Part shown: positions 53,456 to 62,580 of the stretch, one piece after another
Numbering within the stretch: position 1 is the stretch's first letter
How the letters are laid out: each line of letters opens with the position of its first letter
Source: Caballeronia udeis
GTDB taxonomy: Bacteria > Pseudomonadota > Gammaproteobacteria > Burkholderiales > Burkholderiaceae
Assembly (NCBI RefSeq): GCF_001544555.2
Contig: NZ_FCOK02000058.1
Span: 1-62,600, forward strand
Direction: 5' to 3'
Length of the DNA stretch: 62,600 bases
Position numbers and translations under genes: made by a program
Notes under the pieces: generated by a model
The model's input: the letters and a program-made list of their open reading frames with translations, nothing else
The model's database searches: none
Told to the model about the DNA's origin: nothing

Positions 53456-53719
53456 ATGATTCACGCTTATCAGTATCAAGGATTCGACATTGCGGTCGCC
53501 ATTGAAACCGACTTCCGTTGGAAGGGCGTGCGTGGCACATCGGCCACTGTAGGGTACGTGGCGATCGTGAGGATCAGCCAGGCCGGTTCCGCTGTCGCCC
53601 TCTTCTCCCCACTGCGCTTCGGCGAATCACAAGGCAAGCCATTTGTCAGCGAAATCGATGCGCTCATGAGTGGTTATAGCGCGGGGCGACGGGTTGTCGA
53701 TGACTTGTTGACTGTGTGA
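53456..53719 (+). CDS. small conserved hypothetical protein
   Basis: 87 residues starting MIHAYQYQGFDIAVAI with VGYVAIVRISQAGSAVALFSPLRFGES and FVSEIDALMSGYSAGRRVVDDLLTV. Composition, length and the A-L-M-x-G-Y-x-A-G-R-R ending are like a family of short cytoplasmic proteins of unknown function in Burkholderiaceae. No domain name can be given. An earlier in-frame start adds 54 residues but they look like non-coding sequence. Confidence 0.6.
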   Translation: MIHAYQYQGFDIAVAIETDFRWKGVRGTSATVGYVAIVRISQAGSAVALFSPLRFGESQGKPFVSEIDALMSGYSAGRRVVDDLLTV

Positions 53720-54110
53720 CGCTTCGATCAAAGCGACTTTGCAGGTCGTCGTCATTCCTGTTAATTCAATCACTTATCGAGATTGATCACCCATATTAAC
53801 CGCTCCACATCTCCTCGCCGGCGGCGCTCGTTGCCTTCGAGAGACCGTTCGCCATCCGGAGTGGTCCTTCGGATTTGCTGATAACGGCCATTCAACATAT
53901 ACGGCTAACGCGCTGGTACGATGCCACCCGCGCTCCACTGGTATCGAAGTAAATAGGCCAATGAAATTAGACATTGAGGACCTGTAACAGGATTAGAAGT
54001 GGCGGTGTCATCGTCGGCCAGGGTTTTGCCTTCGTGAGCAGAGGCATTCCCTGGCGAGTACCTGGGCCGCCTATCAGGGTATGCGCCATTCGTCAGACAT
54101 ACTAATCTGT

Positions 54111-54260
54111 ATGAGGACGCGACGCGAATTTAGAGTACGGCCGGGCCGCACCGATGCGGTCGGTACGTGCAAGGACAAAGCTCACATGCTCGAGTCAACG
54201 TGGCATCGTTTTCTGAAACCTGTTCTGGAGTTAAGTGAGCAACTCAAGAAGAAAGCATAG
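54111..54260 (+). CDS. possible 49-residue basic ORF
   Basis: ATG to TAG, 49 residues, Arg/Lys-rich at both ends (MRTRREFRVRPGR, LSEQLKKKA). Coding-like ending but no recognised family and no ribosome site. The rest of 53720-54295 (576 bases) holds nothing else. Confidence 0.2.
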   Translation: MRTRREFRVRPGRTDAVGTCKDKAHMLESTWHRFLKPVLELSEQLKKKA

Positions 54261-54295
54261 CGTCAATAGCCGCACAGTGAGGACACGAGACGACC

Positions 54296-54863
54296 ATGAA
54301 CCTAATACGAGATGTCGTTTGTGACGCTGCGCAAGTCGCACTGCTCAGCGCTCTAGATGGCAGCCACATGCTCATCGCGGCCTACGACGCTGATGACCGC
54401 CTTGTATTCTCAAATTCAACCTTTAACCATGCGTTTCACCTTGACGGCGCCACGCAGAACATGACGTTCTCTGAGCTCATTTTGCACGCTGTCATTCACC
54501 GGTGTGGTCCACGCATCGACCGCGGGAATGCGCTCGAATTCATTGCTGATACACAAACCCGCCGGCGTAGGCAACCCGGACAACGTACCTTTGCCACTGA
54601 CCTCGGACGGCCGCTGGTTTTGGGTGACGGAAACCTTTTTCGAAACAGGCTGGATCATCGTTGTTGGCTCGGAGATTTCTGAACTGAAACAAAATGAGCT
54701 GGCCTTAGTTCAAGCCCGCGACCGAGCGATGCAAGAGGCCCAGACGGACCCTTTAACTTGTCTCGCCAATCGTAGGCACACGTTGTCGCACCTGCAACAT
54801 GCGATTTCCACGTCTGTCTGTTCGAATCTCCCACTCGCAGTCGCGTTGATTGATTTGGACGCG
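54296..54863 (+). pseudogene. PAS-GGDEF diguanylate cyclase, frameshifted and truncated
   Basis: The first frame (SALDGSHMLIAAYDADDRLVFSN, then ADTQTRRR and FATDL) is PAS-like. An extra G near 54605 shifts it; the next frame continues DGRWFWVTETFFETGWIIVVGSEIS and TDPLTCLANRR, the start of a GGDEF domain, which stops being family-like after ALIDLD at about 54860, before the GGDEF motif. So both a frameshift and loss of the catalytic part. The following 54864-55350 is unrelated. Confidence 0.75.
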
Positions 54864-55350
54864 GGCAGGAACTGCGTCATGGTTTCCAAACTGCCAGAGG
54901 CACCCATCGATATTTGCGCAGGAAGCGATGAGCCGTACGCTCGGTCACGCAGATGGCGGCCCTTGGCTCTGCACGCTTCCAGGCGCCCCGCGCGCCGAGT
55001 GTCACCGATGCGCTGAACCTCGGTTCGGACGTGGAATCCGTGTGGCTAAATGAATTAACCGAAAGCGCGAGGCGGCCCTGCGTGCGGCCCGTAATACGGC
55101 GAGCTTCGTCTTCACGCTCCTCCTCGTTGTCATTGGCCAACACGCCTTTGCGCCCTCATGTTTAGCGATATCGCGTAAACACTGGTTCTGAAAACAGGCT
55201 GTTTCCCGCAGAATCGACACCCACGCGACCGCGCGATAGATGGACTGTCACACATAGGTAACGTCTTCCTGTGAAAGTGATTTCACCTTGGTCCGAACAT
55301 GTAAGACACCTTCGCAACGACGAAGGGTAAAAATCTGGGAGACACGTCAC

Positions 55351-55545
55351 ATGGAAACGGTTGTTTCGACCTCGCATCAAGGATACCGCCGCATCGCCAG
55401 CGCATGCCCCGCGCGCTGCGGTCTCCACACCGCTGACCTCGCCACCGAGCAGCCGGAAGGTCCGCTCAAAGCTTTCATTGCGTTGGACTATTTCTTCGAC
55501 CGCGCCCCGGCATGGACCTACGCGACCCGCTCGGGACGCATTTGA
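55351..55545 (+). CDS. small hypothetical protein
   Basis: 64 residues starting METVVSTSHQGYRRIASACP and ending LKAFIALDYFFDRAPAWTYATRSGRI. GGGAG lies nine bases before the ATG. The FDRAPAWTYATRSGR ending recalls short hypothetical proteins with a T-A-x-x-Y-A-x-x-W-G pattern in the same group. Unknown function; frame ends earlier than those relatives, so it may be truncated. Confidence 0.4.
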   Translation: METVVSTSHQGYRRIASACPARCGLHTADLATEQPEGPLKAFIALDYFFDRAPAWTYATRSGRI

Positions 55546-55617
55546 GTCGGCACGCGGAGACAAGAACCTCGCCGAGCCTCAGCTCTCGATATCAGTACGT
55601 GAACGAACGGAGACCAC

Positions 55618-55953
55618 ATGCGCGAAGTGCCAGTCATTGAACCCGAGTTGTACACTCAAACAAATCCAACGCTGCGCTTTCTCGCGCGGGACTCAAAGGA
55701 CCCCGTCATTGCCCTGGTTTATTGGCTGGGTGTGACAAGCCCTTCACGCGAACCTAGCTTTTACGACGCGATGCAAAAGTTCGGTCCACTGATGCAGTTG
55801 ATTCTTCCGGACGAATGCCCCGGCGTATTTGTGAACCGGAGCGCTGTGCTCCGCGCGCAAGACTTGGGACTGGTAAAACGGCTTGTCTTTAAAGACTGGT
55901 CATCGCTCGATGTCCGCTATGCCGGACCGTGTAGTGACCTTTACTTCCGGTAG
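55618..55953 (+). CDS. hypothetical protein
   Basis: 111 residues, no signal or membrane segment. LRFLARDSKDPVIALVYWLG, FGPLMQLILPDECPGVF and DLGLVKRLVFKDWSSLD look like a real globular protein. GGAGACCAC precedes the ATG. Family not recognised. Seated between decayed genes and the histidine kinase. Confidence 0.5.
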   Translation: MREVPVIEPELYTQTNPTLRFLARDSKDPVIALVYWLGVTSPSREPSFYDAMQKFGPLMQLILPDECPGVFVNRSAVLRAQDLGLVKRLVFKDWSSLDVRYAGPCSDLYFR

Positions 55954-56286
55954 ACGGCACCCTGACTACATCGGCGCATGAACGGAGGATGATTCAGTCC
56001 TTGACGTATCGTCGGCAAGGGGAAGTTTACATGTATCCAGCCCGAGGCCCCCTCGATGCCATTGAACAATCGCCTCCGTGCCCCGCGACTTTAAGAAAAT
56101 CGGAAAATCGCTTCTGCTCGCTGATTATTTGAGTTTCGATAGCGGCTCATAGAGTCATTGGCAAAAATCGCCCGCAAAAGATAGAGCTGACCTCATAAAT
56201 CAAATGCGCCTTTCGAGACCGATTGCGCGGTTCTATGCTTAGACGTATTCGGGCGTCGACCAGGCTTTCGTTAGCAGCGACCTCCC
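55954..56286. other. 333-base interval
   Basis: Upstream of the histidine kinase. Nothing coding; presumably its promoter. AT-richer than flanking coding sequence. Confidence 0.4.
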
Positions 56287-57579
56287 GTGAACATGTACCG
56301 CCGAGGCTCAGACGATGACCGACACATCTTTTGGCCCCTGCAGCGACTTGCAGCGACATTGCGCGACCAGCGGGAAGTGCTGACCGACCGTTGGATAAAA
56401 TCCTCGCTGCGCGATGCCGATATCGGACATTGCCACGCGCTTACGTATGAACAGCTGGCCGACCATGTTCCGGTGATTCTCGACGAAATCTGCTATTTCC
56501 TCGCGTCGGAACACCTGAACGATGTGGAAGCGGATATCGAGCTCGATGCGAGGACACACGGTCATTGGCGCTGGAAGCAAGATTATCGACTGGACGAACT
56601 GATTCGCGAATTGGACTTGTTTCGCCGCGTTCTGTCCGCAGCCATCGCCAGCTTCGCCGAAGACAATCATGACTTCACTCGGAGTCAAGAGACCCACGCG
56701 CGGGATTTGGTCGATGACGCCGTAAACCTTGTCATTCTGGCTTCTGTCCACCAACTCGTCGGCGAGCAGGAAAGAAAAGTCGACGAATACACCGGCATGC
56801 TTGAGGAAGCGAATCGCGAACTCGCTTCGCAGCGCGAGTTGCTCGCCAGCGTATATCAGTCGCGCCAGCTGGCCGCGAGTAGCGTTGTGCACGAACTGCG
56901 CAATTTCCTGAATGTCTTTGAAACATCGCTCGAGCTGGTCAAGGCGCGTCCCGAGAAAGTGGACACCGCGCTGACCATTGCTGGCCGACAAATTGCCGAC
57001 ATGAAGCTACTCGTCGATCAATTGTTCGAGTATTCGGTCGTCTTGAGTGAAAACCAAGTCCCCGTAGCAGAACGTTTCGAACTGCGGACTTTGTATGACG
57101 AACTGGTGTTAGCACATCGAGTGGGCGCCGAAGCCAAGGGCCTTCACTTAAGCTCCGAATTTGATTCGAGCCTGGATTTCGTAACCTTGAATCGATTGAG
57201 AGTCAAACAAATTGCAGTGAACCTAATCTCGAACGCCATGAAGTACACGCAGTCCGGAGAGATAGGTTTTGCGCTAGTGAAACTCGGCGCTGACCGCTGG
57301 TGTCTGCGAGTGTCTGACACCGGTGAGGGTATCTCTTCGGAAGACCAGGAGCGGGTATTCGGTGAATTTGAGCGTGCGGCCGGAGACGAGATTCCCGGCA
57401 CAGGATTGGGGTTGGCGATTGTTAAAGAGCTCGTCTGGTCTTTGGACGGTGAGATTTGGGTCCAGTCGGAAAAAGGAGAAGGAAGTGTGTTCGAAATAAG
57501 GTTGCCACTTCATTTGTCTCAGCAGTCCGGTTGCGACGAACCGCAATCTGTTGCGAGTCGCCTGAACCGGGCAGTCTAA
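56287..57579 (+). CDS. sensor histidine kinase with RsbRD-type N-terminus
   Basis: 430 residues. N-terminal helical RsbRD-like module at about 20-155 (REVLTDRWIKSSLRDAD, ELIRELDLFRRVLSAAI), coiled coil at 160-190, HisKA box with His202 (SSVVHELRNFLNVFETSLE) and an HATPase domain with VNLISNAMKYT (N box), DTGEGIS (G1) and GTGLGLAIVKELVWS (G2). No membrane segment, so cytoplasmic. GTG 56287 and an ATG two codons later are both possible starts. RsbRD kinases often signal to a stressosome-like or stand-alone regulator. The response regulator at 58175-58621 may be its partner. Confidence 0.9.
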   Translation: MNMYRRGSDDDRHIFWPLQRLAATLRDQREVLTDRWIKSSLRDADIGHCHALTYEQLADHVPVILDEICYFLASEHLNDVEADIELDARTHGHWRWKQDYRLDELIRELDLFRRVLSAAIASFAEDNHDFTRSQETHARDLVDDAVNLVILASVHQLVGEQERKVDEYTGMLEEANRELASQRELLASVYQSRQLAASSVVHELRNFLNVFETSLELVKARPEKVDTALTIAGRQIADMKLLVDQLFEYSVVLSENQVPVAERFELRTLYDELVLAHRVGAEAKGLHLSSEFDSSLDFVTLNRLRVKQIAVNLISNAMKYTQSGEIGFALVKLGADRWCLRVSDTGEGISSEDQERVFGEFERAAGDEIPGTGLGLAIVKELVWSLDGEIWVQSEKGEGSVFEIRLPLHLSQQSGCDEPQSVASRLNRAV

Positions 57580-58174
57580 AGGGTCGACGCCGCAGGGGAA
57601 AATATCTCGCCGAACTCTTGCGTTCTGTTACTCAAGCGAAGCCACGATATATCGGGCGAAATCTGAGCAGGGCCCGTACGGTCCTGCAGTTCGCCTGCGC
57701 GACGACGCATGCAATGAACATCACCGACGCGAACACGTGCCCCGGTTATCCACCGATTTTGTTGGCAAGCCTGTGGATATCTGCCGCCGCGTCGGCGACA
57801 AGCTACTGATTCGGAAAGCATTCGGCTCGAAGAGACCCAATCGAGCTTGCATGAGTCAGGGGCGACAAAGACTACTGCACGACGGGTTTCCTAAAAGGCT
57901 CAGAACGGTGGTGAACGCAGCGTCGCACAGAGAGCAGGTCGGATGGTAAGTCCGACGATGCCCTACCTGGCTAAGCTTCTGCCTATTAGATGACCGAACA
58001 AGATGTTGCATTGAGGTCCGTTTGTACAGGACCTAGAGCGCATACCTCCCGCTGCGCTGCCAGTGGCCGGAACGCCTCCGTATGAGGTGTGAGCGCCCAG
58101 ACTGCGCAGGACCTTGCGCGCGGTCTGCTGCATCGCTGGCTGAGCTTCTTGCTGCCTAGCTGGTGTTTATTACG
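57580..58174. other. 595-base interval between kinase and response regulator
   Basis: Open frames here are short, without ribosome sites. No recognised gene or repeat. Confidence 0.45.
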
Positions 58175-58621
58175 CTAACACCTGCCTATGACGGACTCGA
58201 GCACGGTCAGTAACCGGTTGGGTGTGAGTGGCTTTGCGCAATGCACATCGAAGCCGGCCTCAAGTGCGCGGGTCCGGTCATCATTCGAGGTCCGCGCAGT
58301 GAATGCGACGAGCAACATATCGCGAGTCAGCGCACTCGCCCTGAGCCGACGCGCTAACTCTAAGCCCGTCACACCCGGCATCACGATGTCCACCACAACA
58401 GCGAAAGGCAGCCATTCTTCCGCAACCGCGCACGCCAGGCTCGCGTCGTTGACTGTGCGAGTCTCGAACCCGTTTTGCTCCAATAGCAGTTGCAGAGCAT
58501 CTGCCCCTACGGGATAGTCGTCGACCACTAAGACTCGAGGTGTCGAAACCGGCCTTATCGCATCGATGGCACGCCACATAACGAAGTCGTCGGTGCTGTC
58601 GACATAGACGCGGCGGACCAT
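58175..58621 (-). CDS. single-domain response regulator (REC)
   Basis: 148 residues: an N-terminal 25-residue extension then one receiver domain. Acidic pair Asp34/Asp35 (VLVVDDYPVG), phosphorylation site Asp78 (VVVDIVMPG), Thr108 (VAFTAR) and Lys130 (CAKPL) are all present. No output domain, so it would act by protein contact. ATG 58621 is chosen as GGGAGG precedes it. Nearest kinase is the RsbRD type at 56287-57579. Confidence 0.9.
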   Translation of the reverse strand: MVRRVYVDSTDDFVMWRAIDAIRPVSTPRVLVVDDYPVGADALQLLLEQNGFETRTVNDASLACAVAEEWLPFAVVVDIVMPGVTGLELARRLRASALTRDMLLVAFTARTSNDDRTRALEAGFDVHCAKPLTPNRLLTVLESVIGRC

Positions 58622-58881
58622 CGTGGTGCCTCCCGGCCGAACGAACGTAGTGGGGCATGTGTGCCACCTGCTCGCGCCGCAGCCGAGTGGGTATCGCCGC
58701 CACTGCCGGGCAGCGCCGCAAACTTCACGGTACCCCCCCACAAAACCACCGACAACCATCGAAACTACTTACGCCCCGGAACTAGAGCAAGCCCGCGAGA
58801 TGAAGTATTGACTTCGATAAACAGGTCAAGGCGAGCCTGGACCACCAACTGGAATACAGGTGCCCATTATTCGGAAATCAC

Positions 58882-59448
58882 TCAGCGATGTTGTGCCGCA
58901 GCGGGTACCGTTCCGGCCCTGCCGTATGGAAGAAGGCTGGTATTGAGGTCAAGCGTCACGTTGAACACCGAGCGGCCACGCACGCCCTCGCGGCCACGAA
59001 ACTCTACGGTCCCGTCAGCACCCACGACAATGACTTCCTCCGCTCCGCTGCACAGGTACGCGTGAGTCCTGCTGTCGAGACTGGCTGCACAAACGGCATT
59101 GCCGAACAGTACCTCCACGCACAGGTCCGGGGCGAAGGCTAAGGGATTGGTCCCTTGCTCCGCATCATCGTCGGGCCACTTTTCATCCGGCATCCAGACC
59201 ACATCTGGGACTCGGACACCGAAAGTCCGGGTGACAACGGGGAGGCGCAACGCCACGCGAGGACCCAACTGGATGGCGAGCTGACAAAACACGTCCGTTT
59301 TGAATATTTAATGCCAGGGGTCTTCGTCCTGAAGCAAGACATCGCCTGCCGGGCTGAGTTCAAATGCTGCGTCAGCGAGGTCGCGCCGGACCGCTAACGT
59401 GCGCCAAATAGCCAGGAGTGAATCTTGTTGCAGACACTGCTTGTTCAT
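58882..59448 (-). pseudogene. Uma2 family endonuclease with premature stop
   Basis: From ATG 59448 (AGGACAG upstream) the frame gives FELSPAGDVLL, then a TAA at codon 47 (59310-59308), then continues in the same frame with QLAIQLGPRVALRLPVV, GVRVPDVVWMPDEKW, PDLCVEVLFGNAV and AYLCSGAEEVIVV, the Uma2 (DUF820) restriction-endonuclease-like fold. Apparent core residues Asp (VPD) and Glu (VEV) remain but the usual downstream Lys is not obvious. The stop leaves a 46-residue stub. Confidence 0.75.
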
Positions 59449-59477
59449 GGCGAGCTGTCCTGGCGACAAATCATATG

Positions 59478-59496
59478 TTTAGCATATATTGCTAAA
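59478..59496. promoter_or_regulatory. 19-base operator-like palindrome
   Basis: TTTAGCA-TATAT-TGCTAAA is a perfect inverted repeat (7-bp arms), AT-rich against its surroundings, 30 bases upstream of the Uma2 pseudogene start. Such sites are typical operators of small helix-turn-helix regulators including antitoxins, but no such gene is found nearby. Confidence 0.5.
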
Positions 59497-60121
59497 ATGA
59501 AGTGACAAGATACAGCAAACAGAACCTCCGAATTCAGAGGGTTAACCCCAATTCGACGTTATCTCAGACAAGTGTGATTTGATAACAATGCTATTGAGCG
59601 AGGCTCCTCGAATTGCCGCTAGCGCGGCATCACTCGGCCAGGGTCAAGCGAATTGAAAGGGCAGCTCAATCGTATGTCGTTGACCAGATATAAATGTGAT
59701 AAATGTGCTGCACGCGCGGGACTAACCGGCTTTTACACGCGTCCATTAAATTAAAACAGACAATGCCGCGCTCATGGCTCCGTTTGGGCTATCGAATCGC
59801 CAACCCGGCGGCCCCGTCTAACGGACTATTGAGCCCTTGGCACCACGGCGAGCAACTCTTCGCTGACCACCGCTATCAGATGTGAGCGCGTCCCGGCGCC
59901 TCTGGGCGTGTGAGAGATACCCGGTAGTCATCCCCCGCCGGCCGTTTGCAAAGATATCGGCAACCGGCGACATAACGATGTCACAAAACCGGAATAAACA
60001 CTCGATGGTTCCGTAAGGAGGTGCCGTCCTGCACCCCAATCACCTCGCTCAATGGACAATGATGGCAGATGACCGCCGCTTTCTTTCACCTCGCCCCGCT
60101 GAGAGACTCCTGGAGCCCGCA
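59497..60121. other. 625-base interval
   Basis: No gene recognised. Short frames such as 59703-59885 lack ribosome sites. May include remnants of a lost neighbour of the palindrome. Confidence 0.4.
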
Positions 60122-60430
60122 ATGGCGGCAAAGCGCAAGTCTGCATCGAAGGGTATCAACCCATCGGAATTTCCGAGTCCGCGCGACTGCCTCAAGCCAG
60201 CGCTTGCGCCGATAGCCACCGCGCTGGCGGAGGAACTCGCTGCCCTGCTTGCAGCTGCGCTCGATGGCAGAAAGAAAAAGACGCTCGACCGACTGTCGCA
60301 AGCGCTAAGCGACGCCGTTCCCGAGTTACTCCAACGAGCGTTTGAACACGAATTGCTCGCAAACAGTGTCGTGGCTTCTGAACGCCGGGCGACGCTCGTC
60401 GCCGCGTTGAGCGCAGGTGACACGCCCTAG
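60122..60430 (+). CDS. hypothetical protein, helical
   Basis: 102 residues from ATG 60122 (TGGAG six bases before). It has a basic start (MAAKRKSASKG), a Leu/Ala-rich helical middle (ALAEELAALLAAALDGRKKK), and LSDAVPELLQRAFEHELLA. A longer in-frame start at 60059 exists but has a poorer ribosome site. No family recognised. Confidence 0.5.
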   Translation: MAAKRKSASKGINPSEFPSPRDCLKPALAPIATALAEELAALLAAALDGRKKKTLDRLSQALSDAVPELLQRAFEHELLANSVVASERRATLVAALSAGDTP

Positions 60431-60677
60431 CGCAGAGCGTCCCTCGGGAAATGCGGATAAAAGATGCACGCGGCAGCCCAGGCCGGCTGCAGGCAGAGTC
60501 GATTCAACCCTTCGCAACGTCTCGTCGGCACGTGTGAACCAACTGGGAAAGTCTGGAGAGCGACCTGAGTTCGACAAGCAGAGAATGGTGTGACGCGGCT
60601 CGAACGGAAGTTCGATTTGACCCACTCTCGATTGGACTGAATGACCTGTTCATAGCGAAAGCCATCGAGCGTAGCCG
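60431..60677. other. 247-base interval between convergent small genes
   Basis: No hairpin or open frame of interest between the convergent stops. Confidence 0.4.
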
Positions 60678-60950
60678 TCACTGGTCTGCGCCGCGAACAA
60701 TCAGCAGGTCGAAAGCCTCGCGGGCGTCTTTGAGTTCTTGCATCGCCGCTGCAAATCGAGCAAGTTCCAGCATGGATGGTTGTCGAGCGCCGTCGTCCGC
60801 GAAGTGAGCTTGCAACGCAGTGGACGCCGCCTGTACTTCACGGGCCGCGGACGCGACTCGCTCGAGCGCAAACGCTTCAGCCGACCGTGGGTTTTTCGCT
60901 CCCATTGCTTCATCTTTGCGGGTGGGCATTGCCAATTTATCCATGACCAT
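60678..60950 (-). CDS. hypothetical protein, helical
   Basis: 90 residues from ATG 60950 (a second ATG lies two codons on). Helical and Ala-rich: SAEAFALERVASAAREVQAAST, MLELARFAAAMQELKDAREAFD. The ribosome site is weak (GAAG). Nearby 60982-61200 is on the same strand. No domain recognised. Confidence 0.55.
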   Translation of the reverse strand: MVMDKLAMPTRKDEAMGAKNPRSAEAFALERVASAAREVQAASTALQAHFADDGARQPSMLELARFAAAMQELKDAREAFDLLIVRGADQ

Positions 60951-60981
60951 CTTCAGTACTCGCGCAGAGCGTTGGGCGCAG

Positions 60982-61200
60982 TTATGGCGGCAAAACGTCG
61001 AAGTATGCTGGTGCGACATCCTGCAGTATTTCTGAACGTCGTTCTTCATCGGCGTCGAACTCGACAAGCGGACCTTTGGCGCCAGGCCGATAGCCGATAA
61101 CGGTCCCAACGCGTTCCCTGTACCGCTTCGCGGAGCTGCTATCAAGCTGGAGGATTCTTTCGTCGGTCAACCTTACGCGAGTGCCTACCTTTAGCTGCAT
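60982..61200 (-). CDS. hypothetical small beta-rich protein
   Basis: 72 residues: KVGTRVRLTDERILQLDSSSA, ERVGTVIGYRPGAKGPLVEFDADEER and APAYFDVLPP, a compact beta-barrel-like pattern with G-T-V-x-G-Y. GGAGGG is seven bases before ATG 61200, so it is well supported. The KVGTRVRLT...GTVIGY layout resembles SH3-like nucleic-acid-binding folds, but no family is certain. Stops 32 bases before the next minus-strand gene. Confidence 0.65.
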   Translation of the reverse strand: MQLKVGTRVRLTDERILQLDSSSAKRYRERVGTVIGYRPGAKGPLVEFDADEERRSEILQDVAPAYFDVLPP

Positions 61201-61441
61201 CAATCGTCCCTCCGTCGATGTATGACAGATAGGAGGGCTGCAACGGGCAGTAGTTCAAACAACTTCTGTTTGCGCCCATGCGTAGGTTAGGGTCCGAGGC
61301 AGGCGCCGTGCCATGATGGCAGTCATCATCGAGTAAGCGGCCATGTCGCCCAAGCTAACCACTCGTCGAGAACGCTGCAAATTCTCCGCGCGGCCGACAA
61401 ACGAACTTCCGGCCGATGACGGAACGGAAGACACCTGTTCG

Positions 61442-61810
61442 ATGAGAAAAACGCAGACAATTCCCCTGGTGGATGACGATCGCAGCATCCTAGTTGCGTG
61501 GAAATGCATCTTGCAACTCGAAGGCTACCGAATCGAGACGGCCAGCGATGGCGAGACCGCCCTAGCCGCCGCCAACAAGGTGCAACCCGTCCTCGTTATC
61601 ACGGACCGATCGATGCCCGGAATGGATGGTATCGAGCTTTGCCATCGACTCAGGCGCGAGCCGAAGTTGACGGGGATTCCTGTGGTCCTAGCCAGCGCTA
61701 GTCATGAAATTACGGTCAGCGCTCCTGTTTGGGATGAGCTTTGGCAAAGGCCCGTGTCGGTCGAGACTATGCTCGCGTCGATGCGGCGCCTCGTGGCCTT
61801 GTCGCCTTAA
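61442..61810 (+). CDS. single-domain response regulator with Lys to Arg change
   Basis: 122 residues, one receiver domain. Acidic triplet Asp11-13 (LVDDD), phosphorylation site Asp55 (VITDRSMPGMDG) and Ser85 (LASAS) are in place, but the invariant Lys of the KP pair is Arg103 (WQRPVS). A Lys-to-Arg swap often blunts signalling. No output domain. ATG 61442 gives the normal start; upstream in-frame codons are not REC-like. Confidence 0.82.
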   Translation: MRKTQTIPLVDDDRSILVAWKCILQLEGYRIETASDGETALAAANKVQPVLVITDRSMPGMDGIELCHRLRREPKLTGIPVVLASASHEITVSAPVWDELWQRPVSVETMLASMRRLVALSP

Positions 61811-62130
61811 TTGACGGCCGCGAGCGCAGCCCAAACGGACGCAATCAGGCGACACGCCGTGACGTACGGATAAACGCGACCTAGGCCGGCGATTTTCGAG
61901 GTGGCAAGCGAACGACCGAAAGTGGTCGCTCCCAGCCTGCAAGTGTCGGGATTTTGTGCACGAGTGCACGACGTCCGGTCGACCGCACTGGTGGCCGTTG
62001 TCACCGATACCGACCGGGACGACTTTCCCGATGAATGCTCGCGGCCGATGAGCAGGCTTCTAGCGCCCGACTGGCTACCGGCCTAACTGGCGCGCCATCG
62101 GGCCGGCCGGCAGCGGCAAGACGCCGTCAA
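61811..62130. other. 320-base interval
   Basis: No open frame with a ribosome site. No hairpin. Presumably intergenic. Confidence 0.4.
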
Positions 62131-62271
62131 TTAATGACAGCGGTTTTGCCAGTGGCCATGAACCTTCACTTTATGACATACCCTATGGTGGTGGCTGTCG
62201 TCTGCATAAGCGGATGAAAAGGCACCAAGGGTTAAAGCAGCGGTGACGAGGGCGAGAATGGTCTTTTTCAT
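62131..62271 (-). CDS. 46-residue exported His-rich protein
   Basis: A signal peptide (KKTILALVTAALTLGAFSSAYA) leaves a 24-residue mature peptide DDSHHHRVCHKVKVHGHWQNRCH with two Cys and several His, possibly metal- or haem-binding. Small exported H/W/C-rich peptides of this kind are found in Burkholderiaceae. ATG 62271 lacks a strong ribosome site. Longer upstream frames are not signal-like. Confidence 0.65.
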   Translation of the reverse strand: MKKTILALVTAALTLGAFSSAYADDSHHHRVCHKVKVHGHWQNRCH

Positions 62272-62501
62272 GAGTTTATAACGGAAGAAGGGGAGCACCC
62301 ATCCTAACAGCGTCAGATTACAGTACCCCAAATGGAGCGCCCCGCTATCGAAGTGTGGTCTTCCCCTGATGAAGGGACATGCTTGACGAGGGTGAACCAA
62401 ACCGTGGGAGGCTATTTCCGTCGACTTGACCGCCGTCATAGACGACGTGACGGCGCCTTACCCGATGGGATACGGCGCTTGGAATCTGCGAAGGTTCTAA
62501 C

Positions 62502-62528
62502 AAAAAAAGCCCGGCGAGCCCGCCCGGC
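62502..62528 (-). terminator. possible terminator (leftward)
   Basis: On the minus strand a GC-rich hairpin (CCGG-bulge-CG / CGCCGG, loop GGCT) is followed by seven T residues (A-run 62502-62508 on the plus strand). It may end a transcript from right of the window. Confidence 0.4.
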
Positions 62529-62580
62529 ACCCTCGCTATATCAGCTACGCTGGCGACGTTGCCAACCGATCGGAGTTGCT

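Noticed and set aside
60049..60423. 124-codon minus-strand frame
   Set aside because: Ser/Ala-rich shadow of the plus-strand hypothetical gene, which has the better ribosome site.
61255..61509. 84-codon minus-strand frame near the response regulator
   Set aside because: Overlaps the REC gene start and lacks a ribosome site.
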